From Euptelea pleiosperma (Eukaryota > Streptophyta > Magnoliopsida > Ranunculales > Eupteleaceae): a DNA stretch of 64,000 nucleotides. The stretch spans positions 10,843,259-10,907,258 of the forward strand of contig CM068553.1 of NCBI GenBank assembly GCA_035048495.1. The letters run 5' to 3'. The position numbers were made by a program, and so were the translations under genes. Below the pieces are notes generated by a model that made no database searches, had not been told where the DNA came from, and worked only from the letters and a program-made list of their open reading frames with translations. Positions 23,103 through 63,802 of this stretch are shown here, piece by piece (positions within the stretch are counted from its first letter, which is position 1; each line of letters starts with the position of its first letter).

Positions 23103-25126
23103 ATTTTGTTTATGGGGTTTTGGTGAGTTTTATTGGTTAGGTTTTGTTAGTAATATAGTAGTAAATAAACACATACATGTATGTAGAAAGAGAAATATGG
23201 ATGGGTTGCTTTCCTAGCCACTTGATGTTGTTCCCGCTTATTTAAAGATGGTCGTTGGGAGATGATATTTGAATTTTCAAAAAACTATCTGGTATCTGTT
23301 TTTTTTTTTTTTTTTTTTTTTTTAATTTCTTGGGATTCGTGTTGTAAGTTTCACTTCTTTTTTATAATGGCACGTGGCGTATGCTATCGTATAAAATGGG
23401 CACGAGTACACATAAAGAAGGATAGCACTTTGCCTTTTTTACGCTTTTTCACTTAAAAAATATTTGAACATGAGTCCGTCTGGAACTACACCCATTGCTT
23501 ACACCCGGACCCACATAGAGATCGGTGTCCAAAAATAATCTCCATGTGGGGCCCACCACTTGATGTAAAGAAATGGGTGTAGCTCTAGGTAGGCGGAGAG
23601 GCACTGATGCGGCCGCGGCGCATAAAGGATTTCTTTTTCACCTTTCTAGCCGTAATGTGTATTATATTTGTTTCCGCACCTTTGTAATTTTAAATGACTA
23701 TATTAAATTATAGTCATCTGGTCCCACTAGTTTGAAACTTTGAATTGAGTCCTGCATTGCCGACCGTCCATTTCGCACACAGCTAATTGTCTGATGCATA
23801 GCCTTTTGCTTTAGTGGACATTTGACCTTAATTTCTCTGTTTTGTCACGTGCAAGTCTGAATCAGTTTGATAAGATTCTTCAACGCTACATCCGATTGAA
23901 GAAAGTTTGCCACGTGTATGGTATATGATGTATGTGACTGAACAAAGGTTAGTGAGTCTACTCCATCCAACGGTAGAAAGCGTTACAAATACCTTGTTCA
24001 CATAGATGCAATCTCCTTGATCATTGTTTCCCTGGCCATCTGAGCGAAAAAGAGCCGTGTGCATGAGCGGTGGACTGTCTGATTAAAGAGATCCTCGTGA
24101 CAAGACGGCAAAGGGTAAAACAGTCATTTAGGTATTACACGTGGACGTGTATCTCTTGAATCCGACGGTCCACGGCTCAGGCCAACACAATTATAAGAGA
24201 AAGCATAAGTATGTCCCCTAAAGGCCTCAAATTCTCCATACCTTTGGTAGACTTTTGCAGCAGTTATGCAGGAGAGCATGGTCTCTCTCTTTAATAAGTT
24301 TACAGAATTTTTAACAGTGAAGTGGGGCCCACTGATACGGTACAAAAACATATCGCGTTAACGTGTCATCCAATATATAGTTATGGACAACAAAGTTGTA
24401 CCTTGTAAGGAAACAAAAGGGTACTGATCCTTATCTTTGAATGTACTATATAGCAACTAAAGTTCATCTTGCGAGGTAAAAATAATTGAAAAAAGATAGA
24501 ATCTAGCTCCTGTTCAAACTATGATCAAAGACAAAAGTATCTTCCTGCAGTCAAAAAAAATTAAGAACAAATGTAACAATGTGGAGCAGAGAAAACTGTC
24601 ATAACGGGTCCCCACAAACATTATTTGAACAGTAAAACAGAACCGGCATTGATCGAGCATCACGTGGAATGAACGACGGGGCAAGGTAACGTGATTTAAC
24701 AATTTATGACTTAAATGTAAGTAACTGTCATCGATGTTCGCAAGATCCAACATGCGTTCCTAAGCAGCTATTGTATGGTGGGGCAAATGCAATTCGAAAA
24801 GGACGGTGAAGATGAACACGAGAAGTATGTAAACGCAGTAACTCTTGCTCGTTGGATTCTCCTTGCTGCAATTCTCCCAAGATGGGATCTTTCAATCACC
24901 GATTCTCTACTTGATACTGTTCCTGTGTTTTCTGACATGTTTCCACGAAAGTAAACGAGTATAGCATGGCATGGAGTATCTAGCTTCAAGTTCTCTATTC
25001 ACTGTAATAAAATTAGTTCAAGGTGAGAAAGACGACGGTTACCCTTTTAAGGGAGATGATTACTGACAAGTGAACTTCGCTTACCAATGTATGTGACGGG
25101 ATTGATTATATTTCTACAAAAGCTGG
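23103..25126. other. convergent intergenic stretch between EXORDIUM-like and GCP1
   Basis: The two genes converge here. The part nearest 25126 should include the GCP1 3' UTR. A small inverted repeat (about 23475-23585, arms with ACACCCATT and AATGGGTGT) is present. A 55-codon plus-strand ORF (24787-24954) has protein-like composition but no recognised family. No further gene is called. Confidence 0.45.
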
Positions 25127-53728
<28,602 letters not shown>

Positions 53729-53978
53729 TTTTTTTTCTTTTCTTCCCGCCTCTCTTAACCTACAGAGACAAACAAGGAGTCCGATAAATGACACCCGCCC
53801 AACCTCCACACATATAGCAAAGAGAAAAGGTTTTCTTTTCTATAGCTACAGTATGAAACTCTTCACTGAAGTGCGGGGTTTCCTTGCATTCCGGAGGGCT
53901 GACGTGGCTAATCCAGACATCCCGAAAATATTTGATGTCCAAAACTGAGCAAAACTTTGCTGACCGTCCGCAATATGA

Positions 53979-54262
53979 ACCACGTGGCACACTCTTAGAG
54001 GACGCTGACCATGTGGATGTTTGGCCAATCCCTACGTGGACCTACAAAGCAAAATTCAGCCTGATTAGTGATTTCAAACCTTTGGATCCTTGTACCACAA
54101 ATTTTGGTCAATGATAATGCTCAAATTCGTACGGTTAAAATCAACCCATGAAAATGACTCCAATCAAATGCTTAGAAATCACTAATCAGATTGATTTTTG
54201 GTTTGTAGGTCCACCTAGGGATTGGCCAAATATCCATATAGTCAATGTCCCCTAAAAATATG
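53979..54262. mobile_element. fold-back element, copy just upstream of GCP1
   Basis: Left arm (53979-54080) has CACGTGGCACACTCTTAGAGG, then GATGTTTGGCCAATCCCTA, GGACCTACAAA and TGATTAGTGATTTC. The right arm (54160-54262) is its near-complement: GAAATCACTAATCAG, TTTGTAGGTCCACCTAGGG, ATTGGCCAAATATCC. It lies about 250 bp upstream of the GCP1 start codon and carries a CACGTG G-box motif at 53981. Confidence 0.75.
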
Positions 54263-54331
54263 CCCAGCACAATGCAGCATGCACCCAGCACAGCACGCGC
54301 CCAGCACAGCACGCGCCCAGCACAGCACGCA
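54263..54331. repeat. minisatellite, 16-bp unit
   Basis: Three close copies of CCCAGCACAGCACGCG after a diverged one (CCCAGCACAATGCAGCATG). Confidence 0.85.
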
Positions 54332-54689
54332 CATATTATGAGTGATCAACGGCTTTACAGACCGTCCTGTCAGCAAAGTTTTACTCTTCAAAATTGCTCC
54401 AGTTTTCCCTTCCAAAAACCACGTGTCATATATTTAGAACCCATTGACTCGTCTCCCCTCCTTGAAAATGCCACGTGGGACACTCTTCAAGCCCACCGAC
54501 TTATGGATCCATCCCCGATGGATACACAGAAAAGCAGCCTGATTGGTGATTTCTGTCCGTAGGATTCGACTACCCAAAAAATGTTTGAATCTATACAGAT
54601 TCAAGTACCCAAAAACTGTTAGAATCTAATGGCTAGAATACACCCATTCAAAATGCTGGAATACACCCTGATAGTGGCCCAAAAATATG

Positions 54690-55035
54690 CGATAGATTTG
54701 ATGCAGAAATCCCTCAGAAGTGCCATTTAGCTCTTTCAGGCCCACTGGCCCCCTGAATGTTTGGCCCACACCTTGGTATATATCCACACACCAAAAATCA
54801 GTGTAATTGGTGATTCCTAGCCATTGGATTTGAGCACTTTTTCATCATGGGCTTGAAACCAACCTATAGGTCTGTTCATGAAGCCCATGATGAAAAAGTG
54901 CTCAATCCTACCCATCACTCTGATTTTTGGTGTGTAGATCCAACATGTTGTGGGCAAACATTCAGGGGGGCAGTAGGCCTGAAAGAGTGTAATACGTGGC
55001 AATTTAAGGGACTTTTGCATCAAAATTTTGATACA
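54690..55035. mobile_element. fold-back element, near-complete hairpin
   Basis: Two arms of about 165 bp face each other around a 12-bp loop near 54856-54867. Left arm has GATGCAGAAATCCC, CTTTCAGGCCCACTG, CACACCAAAAATCAG and AGCACTTTTTCATCATGGGC; the right arm has the reverse complement of each. Non-coding; the best-preserved copy of the family in the window. Confidence 0.75.
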
Positions 55036-55149
55036 GATGTCTGCATCATAGAACGACTCCTGATAGTGGGCCCAAAAAGTATCATGTGGCACTATAGGAG
55101 GCGAAACATGGAACACATTAAAGCATCAAATTTGAACATAAATACTGTT

Positions 55150-55395
55150 TATGTCCAAAATGCCATGTGGCACAGTCTTTGGGTCAATGACTGCATGGAT
55201 GTTTGGACAACCCTCTACACACTCAAAAAACAACCTCGTTGGTGATTTTTAGTCCTCGGATTTGCACATTTTTCACGGGAGATAATAGCGGTTGGATTTG
55301 AGCGTTGTTTTCGAGTACTCAATCCAACGACTGGGAATCACTAATTAGGCTGATTTTTGGTGAATGTAAAATACGGATAGAAACCTGTGAGATCA
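55150..55395. mobile_element. fold-back element, diverged copy
   Basis: Left arm CCATGTGGCACAGTCTTTGGG and GATGTTTGGACAACC; right arm ATCACTAATTAGGCTGATTT. It lacks the outer half of its right arm. Confidence 0.5.
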
Positions 55396-55449
55396 CTTAG
55401 GCCTGTCACACATAAAAATAATAAATAATAAATAATAATAAAAAAAGAG

Positions 55450-56119
55450 AAATTACCTCCAGGGCCATAAGTTTAAACTTACGGCCCAAAACAACTACCT
55501 CTTCATTATTGGGTCCAAAAAGGGCCATCCTTCTAGAAATATGCACTTAAAACCCCAATCAGCCCATTTTAAGCAACTTCTAAATATTTATTCCTACTTC
55601 ACCCTCATAGGTAGGCAGAGACGTAAGCTTAGTGGATTTCAATTAAAAAAAAATAACCTTTGGATCTTTGCACTCACGTAACGCTTAATAATGCTCAAAT
55701 TCATACGGTTAAAATCAACCCACGAAAATAACTTCAATCCAATGCTTAGAAATCACTGATCAGGTTTATTTTTGGTTTGTAGGTCCACCTATTCATTGGC
55801 CAAACATCCATACGGTCAGTGTCCACTAAAAGCATGACACATGACTCGTATTGTGGGTTGTAATTGGCTTCACTCACAGCCCGGTGTACTAACTTTTGCA
55901 AAAGGATGGGTAGTACCGTAGTACTAAATTACCCTAATAAAACAAAGGGATAAATACTTACCTATGAGGGTAAAGTAGGAATAAATTTTTAGAAGTTGCT
56001 CAAAATAAGTTGATTGGGTTTTAAGTCCATATTTCTAAAAAAGTAACCCTTTTTGGACCCAATAACAAAGAGGTGGTTGCTTTGGACCATAAGTTTAAAC
56101 TTGGCCCTGGAGGTAATTT
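55450..56119. mobile_element. 670-bp element with about 163-bp terminal inverted repeats
   Basis: Left arm (55450-55612) AAATTACCTCCAGGGCC...CCCTCATAGG and right arm (55957-56119) CCTATGAGGG...GGCCCTGGAGGTAATTT pair over nearly their full length. The middle (about 55690-55860) is a half copy of the fold-back family. No transposase ORF. Long inverted ends suggest a Mutator-like non-autonomous element; no clear target duplication is seen. Confidence 0.7.
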
Positions 56120-56400
56120 TTCAAAAAACCATGTGACTCTTGAGAAGATGTCTGGAGTGTAGCTCTAAAAAATCCATCCACTATAGCAAATGACACCAAA
56201 TACCCTCACGAGGGCAACCGAGCTTGCCAGCATTGACATAGCCTAAGCTATGAGGCCCAATACAAAAAATCTTATATGCACTGGCCAGGCCCATACCATG
56301 ACCTCACAACGGCAGTAGGCTCCGGGTTGTGATTTGACTTCAAACCATGGCAACAACCCAAGGGGAGTAACCGGGAGTGTGGTCACGGTTACGTCCACAA

Positions 56401-57702
56401 AGATCATAACTGGTTTAGTGCTAAGAACGAGAGATCACCAACAAAGGGAACCAAATTCTTTTTCGTTTGTTTGCCATTAATGATGGATTTGATAAGGCGG
56501 CATTTTTTGTTTCTTTTGATGGCTTCTACTCTAAATATCCAATGGTGACGCTGGTTATGAGAAATTCAAATGATGCCTTAGGGCATGTTTAAGAAAGCTC
56601 ATGATTTCAGGGCCTAACCTAGTCCTAACTCAACTCAAGGATAAAAGAACTAGTTCGATATTGCAACTATTTTTCAAAAAACAAACTCTAGCCTTGTTTT
56701 AAAGAAAAATCGGAAATACATTGGCCCAAATAGTAAGCTTTTGCTTCACATGGTTACCAACACATAAGCCAGTTCTTTACATTTAACCCTGAACCATCCC
56801 CAGTTTACATCGTCAGCCATTTAATCCTGAACCATCCCCAGATCATAACTGGTTTAGTGCTGAGAACGAGAGATCACCAACAAAGGGAACCAAATTCTTT
56901 TTCGTTTGTTTGCCATTTATGGTGGATTTGATAAGGCGGCATTTTTTTGTTTCTTTTGATGGCTTCTACTCTAAATATCCGATGGTGACACTGGTTATGA
57001 GAAATTCAAATGATACCTTAGGGCATGTTTAAGAAAGCTCATGATTTCAGGGCCTAACCTAGTCTTAACTCAACTCAAGGATAAAAGAACTAGTTCGATA
57101 TTGCAACTACTTTTCAAAAAACAAACTCTAGCCTTGTTTTAAAGAAAAATCGGAAATACATTGGCCCAAATAGTAAGCTTCTGCTTCGCATGGTTACCAA
57201 CACATAAGCCAGTTCTTTACATTTAACCCTGAACCATCCCCAGTTTACATCGTTAGCCATTTAACCCTGAACCATCCCCAGATCATAACTGGTTTAGTGC
57301 TGAGAATGAGAGATCACCAACAAAGGGAACCAAATTCTTTTTCATTTGTTTGCCATTAATGATGGATTTGATAAGGCGGCACTTTTTGTTTCTTTTGATG
57401 GCTTCTGCTCTAAATATCCGATGGTGACGCTGGTTATGAGAAATTCAAATGATACCTTAGGGCATGTTTAAGAAAGCTCATGATTTCAGGGCCTAACCTA
57501 ATTCTAACTCAACTCAAGGATAAAAGAACTGGTTCGATATTGCAACTACTTTTCAAAAAACAAACTCTAGCCTTGTTTTAAAGAAAAATCGGAAATACAT
57601 TGGCCCAAATAGTAAGCTTCTGCTTCACATGGTTACCAAACATAAGCCAATTCTTTACATCTATCCCTAAACCATCCCCAGTTTACATTGTTAGCCATTT
57701 GG
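56401..57702. repeat. three tandem copies of a 440-bp unit
   Basis: Units begin AGATCATAACTGGTTTAGTG at 56401, 56840 and 57280 (periods 439 and 440 bp). They differ only at scattered bases; the third unit is complete to about 57702. Each unit ends with a doubled CTGAACCATCCCCAG motif. No coding frame is conserved across copies. Confidence 0.92.
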
Positions 57703-57926
57703 CTCTTGTACTGGAATTAGCAACAAGTGCTATTCTGCGAGCACGTCGACGTGGTAAGAAAGGTGGGATATACCCACATGGAGCTATTGGGGGCCTCTAG
57801 ACGTGACCATAGTTAGCAAATCCCTGTTTAAATCACGTCTTTTTGACAAAAAAAAAATATTTTTTTTGGAAAAATGTTTATTAAAAAAAAGAAAAACCAA
57901 ACACATTCATCTTAATTCATTGATGA

Positions 57927-58201
57927 TGGACCATACACTCTTAGAGATCATTGACCGTATAGATGTTTAACCCATCCCTAAGTGGACCTATAGACTAAAA
58001 TTCATCGAGATTATTAATTTCTACCCTATTGATACGAGTCTTTTCCATGTTTTATTTGTAACAGTGGATTTCAAGTATTATGACCCAAAGGTTAGAAATC
58101 GCTAATCATGTCGAATTTTGTTACAAAGGTCCATCCATCAAGGGATGAGCCAAACATCCATACGATAAGTAGCTTCTAGTTGTATGCCACGTGGTTCACA
58201 C
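57927..58201. mobile_element. fold-back element, diverged copy
   Basis: Left arm CATACACTCTTAGAG, ATAGATGTTTAACCC and GGACCTATAGACTAAAATTC; right arm AGAAATCGCTAATCATG, AGGGATGAGCCAAACATCC and CCACGTGG. Confidence 0.6.
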
Positions 58202-58789
58202 TGTGGGTCCGTCATCAACTTTGATAATTGACACCATCATATAATTTTTTCAAAAGACAAAGTTCCAGTGCCACGTAGAAATTCAATAAATGCTTTAACT
58301 TTTGAGTTGAAATGTGAAAGTATTGAATGATCAAAGCACTTTTATAAATTTAGATATTTCAAAAAATGAAATAAGTAATATTTGTCAATTTAAGGACTTT
58401 AAGGGTCATGTTAGAAATACGATTTTTTTTTAATAAGAGAAGCATTGAATGAGCTACAGGGGTGACGTGTGCTTAGAGATTCGAAAGAAGAAGTTTTTTT
58501 TATTTTTGCTTTTGCCGACTTGCAGGTGACGTATGCACTAAATACGAACGAAGAAAAATAAGGGCACTTTTGGTAAAACAAAGATATTTTTGAGATTTCA
58601 TCCTTATATAACGTAAGAAAGAACGGGCTTCTCTATTTATTAAGTAGAATAGATATCACCAATGTTATGTTTATAAAAAATTTATAGAAAAAAATAAAAA
58701 TATTCTTATGCTTTTGGAGACCTTGATAAATGAATCGTATATTTAACTGTTTTTTTTTTAAACTGGACGTGTTTTAAACTCGCCTTTTG
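58202..58789. other. AT-rich stretch with no recognised feature
   Basis: No coding exon, RNA gene or defined repeat seen; simple T runs only. Confidence 0.4.
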
Positions 58790-58905
58790 TCGCCTCACAG
58801 GTTTGCTATGGGCATGACCGCAGTAGGAAAGTCTTGAACCAAGGATCCCCCTCAAGGAGAAGGCACAGATCGACCATCTGCGCCAGTGGGTCGTGTGTGT
58901 GTATT
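58790..58905 (-). repeat. tRNA-like (SINE head) sequence
   Basis: Minus strand reads CACTGGCGCAGATGGTCGAT (A-box-like) and, about 40 bp on, CTTGGTTCAAGACT (B-box-like). There is no clean tRNA cloverleaf, so it is likely a SINE remnant. Confidence 0.45.
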
Positions 58906-59059
58906 CTATCATCAGACCCTTCATGTCTAAGCCCATACCATATTCTGACCTAAATGTTTCACCCCAACCGTGCCATACGGCCCATACTTCTGACCCTCTA
59001 TTGTGCAGACCCTTAAGTCATGTGACTCATGAGCCCACAAGTCATAACTCTTGCTTATA

Positions 59060-59650
59060 ATCAAGGTTTAAAAGAGGCCATTGTAAAGGTATAACGGACT
59101 GGGGGTGTTACTGCTTTTTCCGTTATAACGGCCGTTAAAACGAATTGTAATGGACAGAGGCAAAAGCGAAAAAATAACAGAAAAATGTAAAAAATTAATG
59201 GCGCTGAAATTCAAAATTCAAAATTTGAATTTCAAATATTTTCATAATTTTTTTTTAGAAAATAACAACCATTATTTCCAAGCGTCAAAACGGTTCATAA
59301 TGTAACAGGCTCTGGGCGTTACTGTTATCGGCCGTTATAACGAAAATAACGGCTGTTATAATGGATGTGGACCTCCCTGTAACGTTAAAACGCTCTAAAA
59401 ATAACAAAAAGAACGACCGTTATTTTATGGAATTATTTTGCGAAAAAAACGGCAGTTACTTTTGTTATTTCCCAAAAAAAATTCATTTTTGAAATTTCAA
59501 CAATTTCAGTGCCATTTTTCCATTATTTTCTGTTTTTGCCCTTGAGCGTTACAATTTGTTATAACGGACGTTATAACAGAAGAAACAGTAATGGCCCCAG
59601 TCCGTTAAACGTTATAACACGGCCCCTTTTAAACCTTGTTTTAAACCATG
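59060..59650. repeat. palindrome-dense repeat (CCGTTATAACGG type), two fused copies
   Basis: Opens AAGGTTTAAAAGAGG and closes CCTTTTAAACCTTG, then TTTTAAACCATG. The interior carries many CGTTATAACGG and GGCCGTTATAACG units in both orientations around A- or T-rich spacers. No ORF. Confidence 0.65.
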
Positions 59651-59846
59651 CTTATAATATGAATCATATAAGTGGAATCGTATGACGTATCTACATTACT
59701 TGCCCTCCATCAGTTTATTTTATTATGAAAAGTTGGCCGGTGGGGGCCATCTAGGAGTTAATGACAATAAGGCACCTGTCGGTTGTTTCTTTCTCCTCCA
59801 AGCATCAGTCTGATGCCCTACCAAACAACAATATATTTACCACATA

Positions 59847-60214
59847 TATATGATGGGTCGGGCTCAAGGGACCCCCCATCTTGGCGTACCCATGTAGAAG
59901 ATGAATCAATGGCTGATTTTTGGTGGGGATGATAAGCTCACCATATAGATCACCCCAACAAAAAATCAGCCCATTCTGAAATTTCTAACCCCATCAAATG
60001 TGGTTTTAAAGTTACACAGTAAAAATCGACGGTCCATAATGCTTCAGCTTCTAAACCAGTCTATGAATATCAGAATGATTTGAATTTTTGTGAGGATAAT
60101 CTCCTCACCATATAGATCATCCTCACCAAAAATCAGCCATTGATTCATCTTCTATGTGGGTACGCCAAGATGGGGGTCAGAAATGGGGGTCCCTTGAGCC
60201 CGACCCATCATATA
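59847..60214. mobile_element. 368-bp MITE-like element with about 90-bp inverted arms
   Basis: Left arm starts TATATGATGGGTCGGGCTCA and right arm ends with its reverse complement. The match runs through CATCTTGGCGTACCCA, AGATGAATCAATGGCTG and TCACCATATAGATCA with small gaps. Non-coding. TA or TATA at the ends may be the target, pointing to a Tc1/mariner-like or MULE-like MITE. Confidence 0.7.
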
Positions 60215-60355
60215 TTCTGTGACGTCTACACTTTAGAATCCCTAATAATTGGAACACTTCTATTTGTTTAAACGTTAAATCATGCTTATATATTAAAAAA
60301 ATACAAAGGGTATGTAAGCTTTTTTATTTGTTTTTTTTTGACTTGGAACACAGAT

Positions 60356-60383
60356 GAACCAACCAACCAACCAACCAACCAAC
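60356..60383. repeat. (AACC)n microsatellite
   Basis: Six successive AACC units. Confidence 0.9.
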
Positions 60384-60534
60384 AAAATCATTAATGAGTG
60401 ACGTTTGCTAACCGTTGAGCAATTAATCTCACGAATCACGATGGCCCTACTTTTCATTCATACCCACTTGCAGGAGTTCTATGCTTGTGCAGTGTTAGCA
60501 ATGTGTCCTGCCTTATCATCTATCTAAATCTAAC

Positions 60535-61165
60535 CATGGTTTAAAATAACGCCTTTTTAACGGTTCCAACCCCCGTTAAAACGGTAACGCCCTAATGCTC
60601 CAAGCCCGTTACGTTAAGAACCATTTTTCACGCTTAGAAAATAACTGACTGTTTTTTCGTTAAAGGCAGTGAGAAGTCGAGTAGGATAGCCGGATCTTCT
60701 CAATCAACCCTTCCTTGCGCCTCTCCTTTCCATCCAGAAATGATGGTTTAAACCGAAATAACAGCCGTTATTTCCTGAAATAATTTGTGGAAAAAATGTC
60801 TTTTATTTTCGTTATTTTCTTCTTTTTTTTTTTTTTTTTTTAAATTTGCAGTTCGCCATTTTTTTTTTCATTTTGTCGGTATTTCCGTTAAATTCCATTT
60901 TTTGCCTGTCTGTTACAATTCATTTTATCGGGTAATGCCCTAGTCCATTATACCGTTAAAACGGCATCTTTTAAACATGGTTTTAAAAACGGCCGTTTAA
61001 ACGGTAACGCCCCAAGCCCGTTTCCGTTTAAACCCGTTTTATCGGTTTTGAAAAAAAACGGTCGTTTTTTTGTTTTACCGGCCGTTAAAATCGTTTAAAC
61101 AGCCGTTTAATTTCAAAAAATTTTGTAAAAAAAACGCCGTTAAAACCGTTTAATTCTGTTAAAAT
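60535..61165. repeat. palindrome-dense repeats (CCGTTAAAACGG type), two adjacent copies
   Basis: First copy opens CCATGGTTTAAAATAACG; second starts after AAACATGGTTTTAAAAACGG near 60975. Interiors carry CCGTTAAAACGG, GGCCGTTTAAACGG and reverse complements. The motif is a point variant of the CGTTATAACG class. Confidence 0.6.
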
Positions 61166-61348
61166 CACCTTGGTTACAAGAGCTTTTACTTTTTCAATGA
61201 TGTGACACAAGTTGAGCAGGGCCTTTTTTTTCGGTCTGTGTGGCCACGATGCATATGATCCGAGCCCAAACTAACCCAAGCTGAGCGCTCTACAGGCGCC
61301 CGTCACATCTTTAGGCTGGACACCGACATTCCAGACAAAGTTACAAAG

Positions 61349-61500
61349 GGGAGAGAGAGAGAGAGAAAGAGAGAGAGAGAAAGAGAGAGAGGGGGAGAGA
61401 TTGAGATAGTAAGAGAGAGGAGGGATAGAGAGATTGAGACGGAGAGTGAGAGGAATAGAGTGAGAGAAAGGAGAGTAGAGAGAAAGTTACAAAGTAGATA
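61349..61500. repeat. (GA)n purine-rich microsatellite
   Basis: About 150 bp of GAGA with scattered A, T and C interruptions. Overlapping Leu/Ser-rich minus-strand frames (61303-61592) are artefacts of it. Confidence 0.9.
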
Positions 61501-61674
61501 GAGAAGACGAAGGAGAAGGGTTGGGTGCCCAGCCAAAAGACAAAATGAATGGGTACATTTTTGTCTTTGTGGGTGCCCAGCTGAAAAGACATGGGTGCCC
61601 GTAGAGCGACCCTTTAAACAATTTAAAGGTTATGTTGTACAAAGGAAACCCCAAAGCGAAGGGGAGCCCGTGTT

Positions 61675-61910
61675 TAATGGCCCTGGATATTTGGTCAACT
61701 TCTTGATGAATCTACAGATCAAAAATCAATATAATTATTAACTCATAGACGTCGGATTTAACATTTTAATAAAATGATTTTTGACGGTTGAATTTTAGCT
61801 TTTCTTTAGGATGCTAAAATATAACTGTTATAAATCACCGTTCAAGTTGATCTTTAGTATATTGGTCCACCAAGAGGTGGTTCAAACATCCATAAGGTCA
61901 GTAGGCCCTA
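61675..61910. mobile_element. fold-back element, diverged copy
   Basis: Left arm AATCTACAGATCAAAAATCAA and right arm TTGATCTTTAGTATATTGGTCCACCAAG pair imperfectly, with the family's GGTTCAAACATCCATA.GGTCAGT outer block on the right. Confidence 0.5.
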
Positions 61911-62712
61911 AACTAAGTTCAAATGACATTTTTAGGAGAGGAAGACTTCAGAAATTTGAAGTCCCCCGGGACCTGCAAATATTTTCTCAAGCAAAGGGGA
62001 ACTATAACAAAGATTTGTAGCATGCAGCAAAAAATTTCTTTATTTTCTTGCACACGTAACTTAGAGATGAGAGTAACATCAACGTGTCGATGTTACCCGT
62101 AGAAAAATGGGTCGGTTAGACCCACCACATGTGTTGCGTATGCCACACAGGGTATACAAATTCACTTTGTTCTCTCCTTCCTGACGTAGGGTCAGGATTG
62201 AATAATATTGTGGTTTGATAGAAAATTAGCAAATAATATGTTGGGTGGACCCAGAATGATGGATGATCGAGAAACCTCCCAGTGTAGTCTTTAGACGTAA
62301 TTGATTTGGAACTCGTCGGTGAAGCGTACACACAACCGCCACACCGTAAGTTTTGAATCTTAATTATTTTAATTTACACGAGAACCTGCTCCCTAATACC
62401 TCTACACGTGCCCCACCTAAGATTTGATATATCAGGGCCATTGAAAGGGTGGGCCACACTTTGGGGTGACCATTAGACAAAATATCATTTGAGTGGTCAT
62501 CTTAAACTCCCATTCAACCGCCTAAACGTTAACACGTAAAAAACATGATTTAGTGGGATAAAAAGGCAACACATATAAAAGTTTTAATGCACTCGGCCCC
62601 GGGGACTAATAGGCTGCTAGTCGGGTGCTATCAGAGGTCGCACCCCAGACTAGTCCGGGGGGCACGATAGTCACCCATTCGACATGTGCCCTTCCACACG
62701 TATCAGAGTGTA
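61911..62712. other. gene-free intergenic stretch
   Basis: No coding exon or RNA gene seen. A CTAGTCGGGTGCTATCAGAGG motif near 62617 resembles the SINE tail of 16755-16970 but is too short to call. Confidence 0.35.
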
Positions 62713-63686
62713 CTAGTAATCAATAGCCCGTGCTAAAGCACGGGCACTGTTAAAATAATTTACGTATTGAAATAAATTTTTTGACATGCCCAATAATAGC
62801 ATAAATGACAATATTCATAATCTAACCAAGAAAACCCATACATCTAATTATCGTTTAGTAGAGGAAACACGATGCTTGCAACGCCAACAATTTTTGTACA
62901 TTGATATCCCAATCCTAAACTTTATCCTCTTCTACTGCATCAACGCTCAATTTTAATGGCAATTTCAGAGCATCCTGCACTAGATAATCCAATCTTAGTG
63001 GATTCGTCGGTGGAGAGTAGGGAATAGATAAAAAGGATCTCTTTCGATGACAATGAGAATGGGACGTTGGTTTTTTGAAGGTCCCAATCCCAAATTTCAT
63101 CATCTTTCTTTATGCAAAATCAACGTTCGTACCGCATTTAATGGCGATTTTCAAATCTTCCCTCTCCAGATAATCTAATCTTAGTAGATGCGTTGGGTGG
63201 AGAGTAGGGAATAGATAAAAGAGGATTTATTTTGTAGGCATGTGAGAATAAGACGTAATGTTTTGGAAGGAAATCAAATAATATTTATAGAAACGTTTTT
63301 AAAAATTGATGGAGAGATTTTAGAAATAATTGGAGAATGGTGCGACGTTTTAAAAGCTGATGGAGAGATTTTAGGAAATAATTGGAGAATGGTGCGACGT
63401 TTTGAAAATAGAAGATGTAAAGGAAAGCTTTAGGGAAAGAAGAAGCTGTAAAGACTGAAGAGGAGTTTAAGGAGAAGAAGAGACAATCTTGGTTGGAAGA
63501 AGAAGCGGTTTGGAGAAGGAAGAGTCCAAAAGAAGATGTTTTGGAGAAGGAAAAGTTTTAAAATGTAACATTAATTTTGGTTGAGAGAATGAATATGGGT
63601 ATTTTTGGAAAAAAACGATGTAAAAAAGATGTAGAGAACCCCACCTCAGCAGTGCCGAGCTTTAGTATATATATATATAAAAGAGA
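62713..63686 (-). mobile_element. non-autonomous Helitron, 974 bp
   Basis: On the minus strand the 5' end is TCTCTTTTATATATATATAT, preceded by A. The 3' end has a perfect 8-bp-stem hairpin GCCCGTGC-TTTA-GCACGGGC (62726-62745), 9 nt of spacer, then CTAG (62716-62713) followed by T. Insertion between A and T, TC start, and hairpin plus CTRR end are the Helitron signature. No RepHel coding sequence is inside. The interior has a repeated block of about 125 bp (62909-63035 and 63086-63230) and a 53-bp tandem repeat (63306-63412). Confidence 0.75.
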
Positions 63687-63802
63687 TTTTTTATTTATGG
63701 TATGAGAGGTATTACATAGGATAAGAGGTTTTCTATTTAAGAAAGAGAAAGATATATTGAGAATTGAAAGAAGGTTGGGAATTTTATTTATGGTAAATAG
63801 GG

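Noticed and set aside
24787..24954. 55-codon plus-strand ORF with protein-like sequence (EDEHEKYVNAVTLARW, SLLDTVPVFSDMF)
   Set aside because: No recognised family, no linked exon, and it overlaps the probable GCP1 3' UTR on the other strand.
53729..53809. Upstream in-frame Met extending GCP1 by 27 residues
   Set aside because: The extension is unlike plant GCP1 N-termini, while the Met at 53728 opens a sequence resembling them.
61303..61592. Leu/Ser-rich minus-strand ORFs
   Set aside because: Translation of a (GA)n microsatellite.
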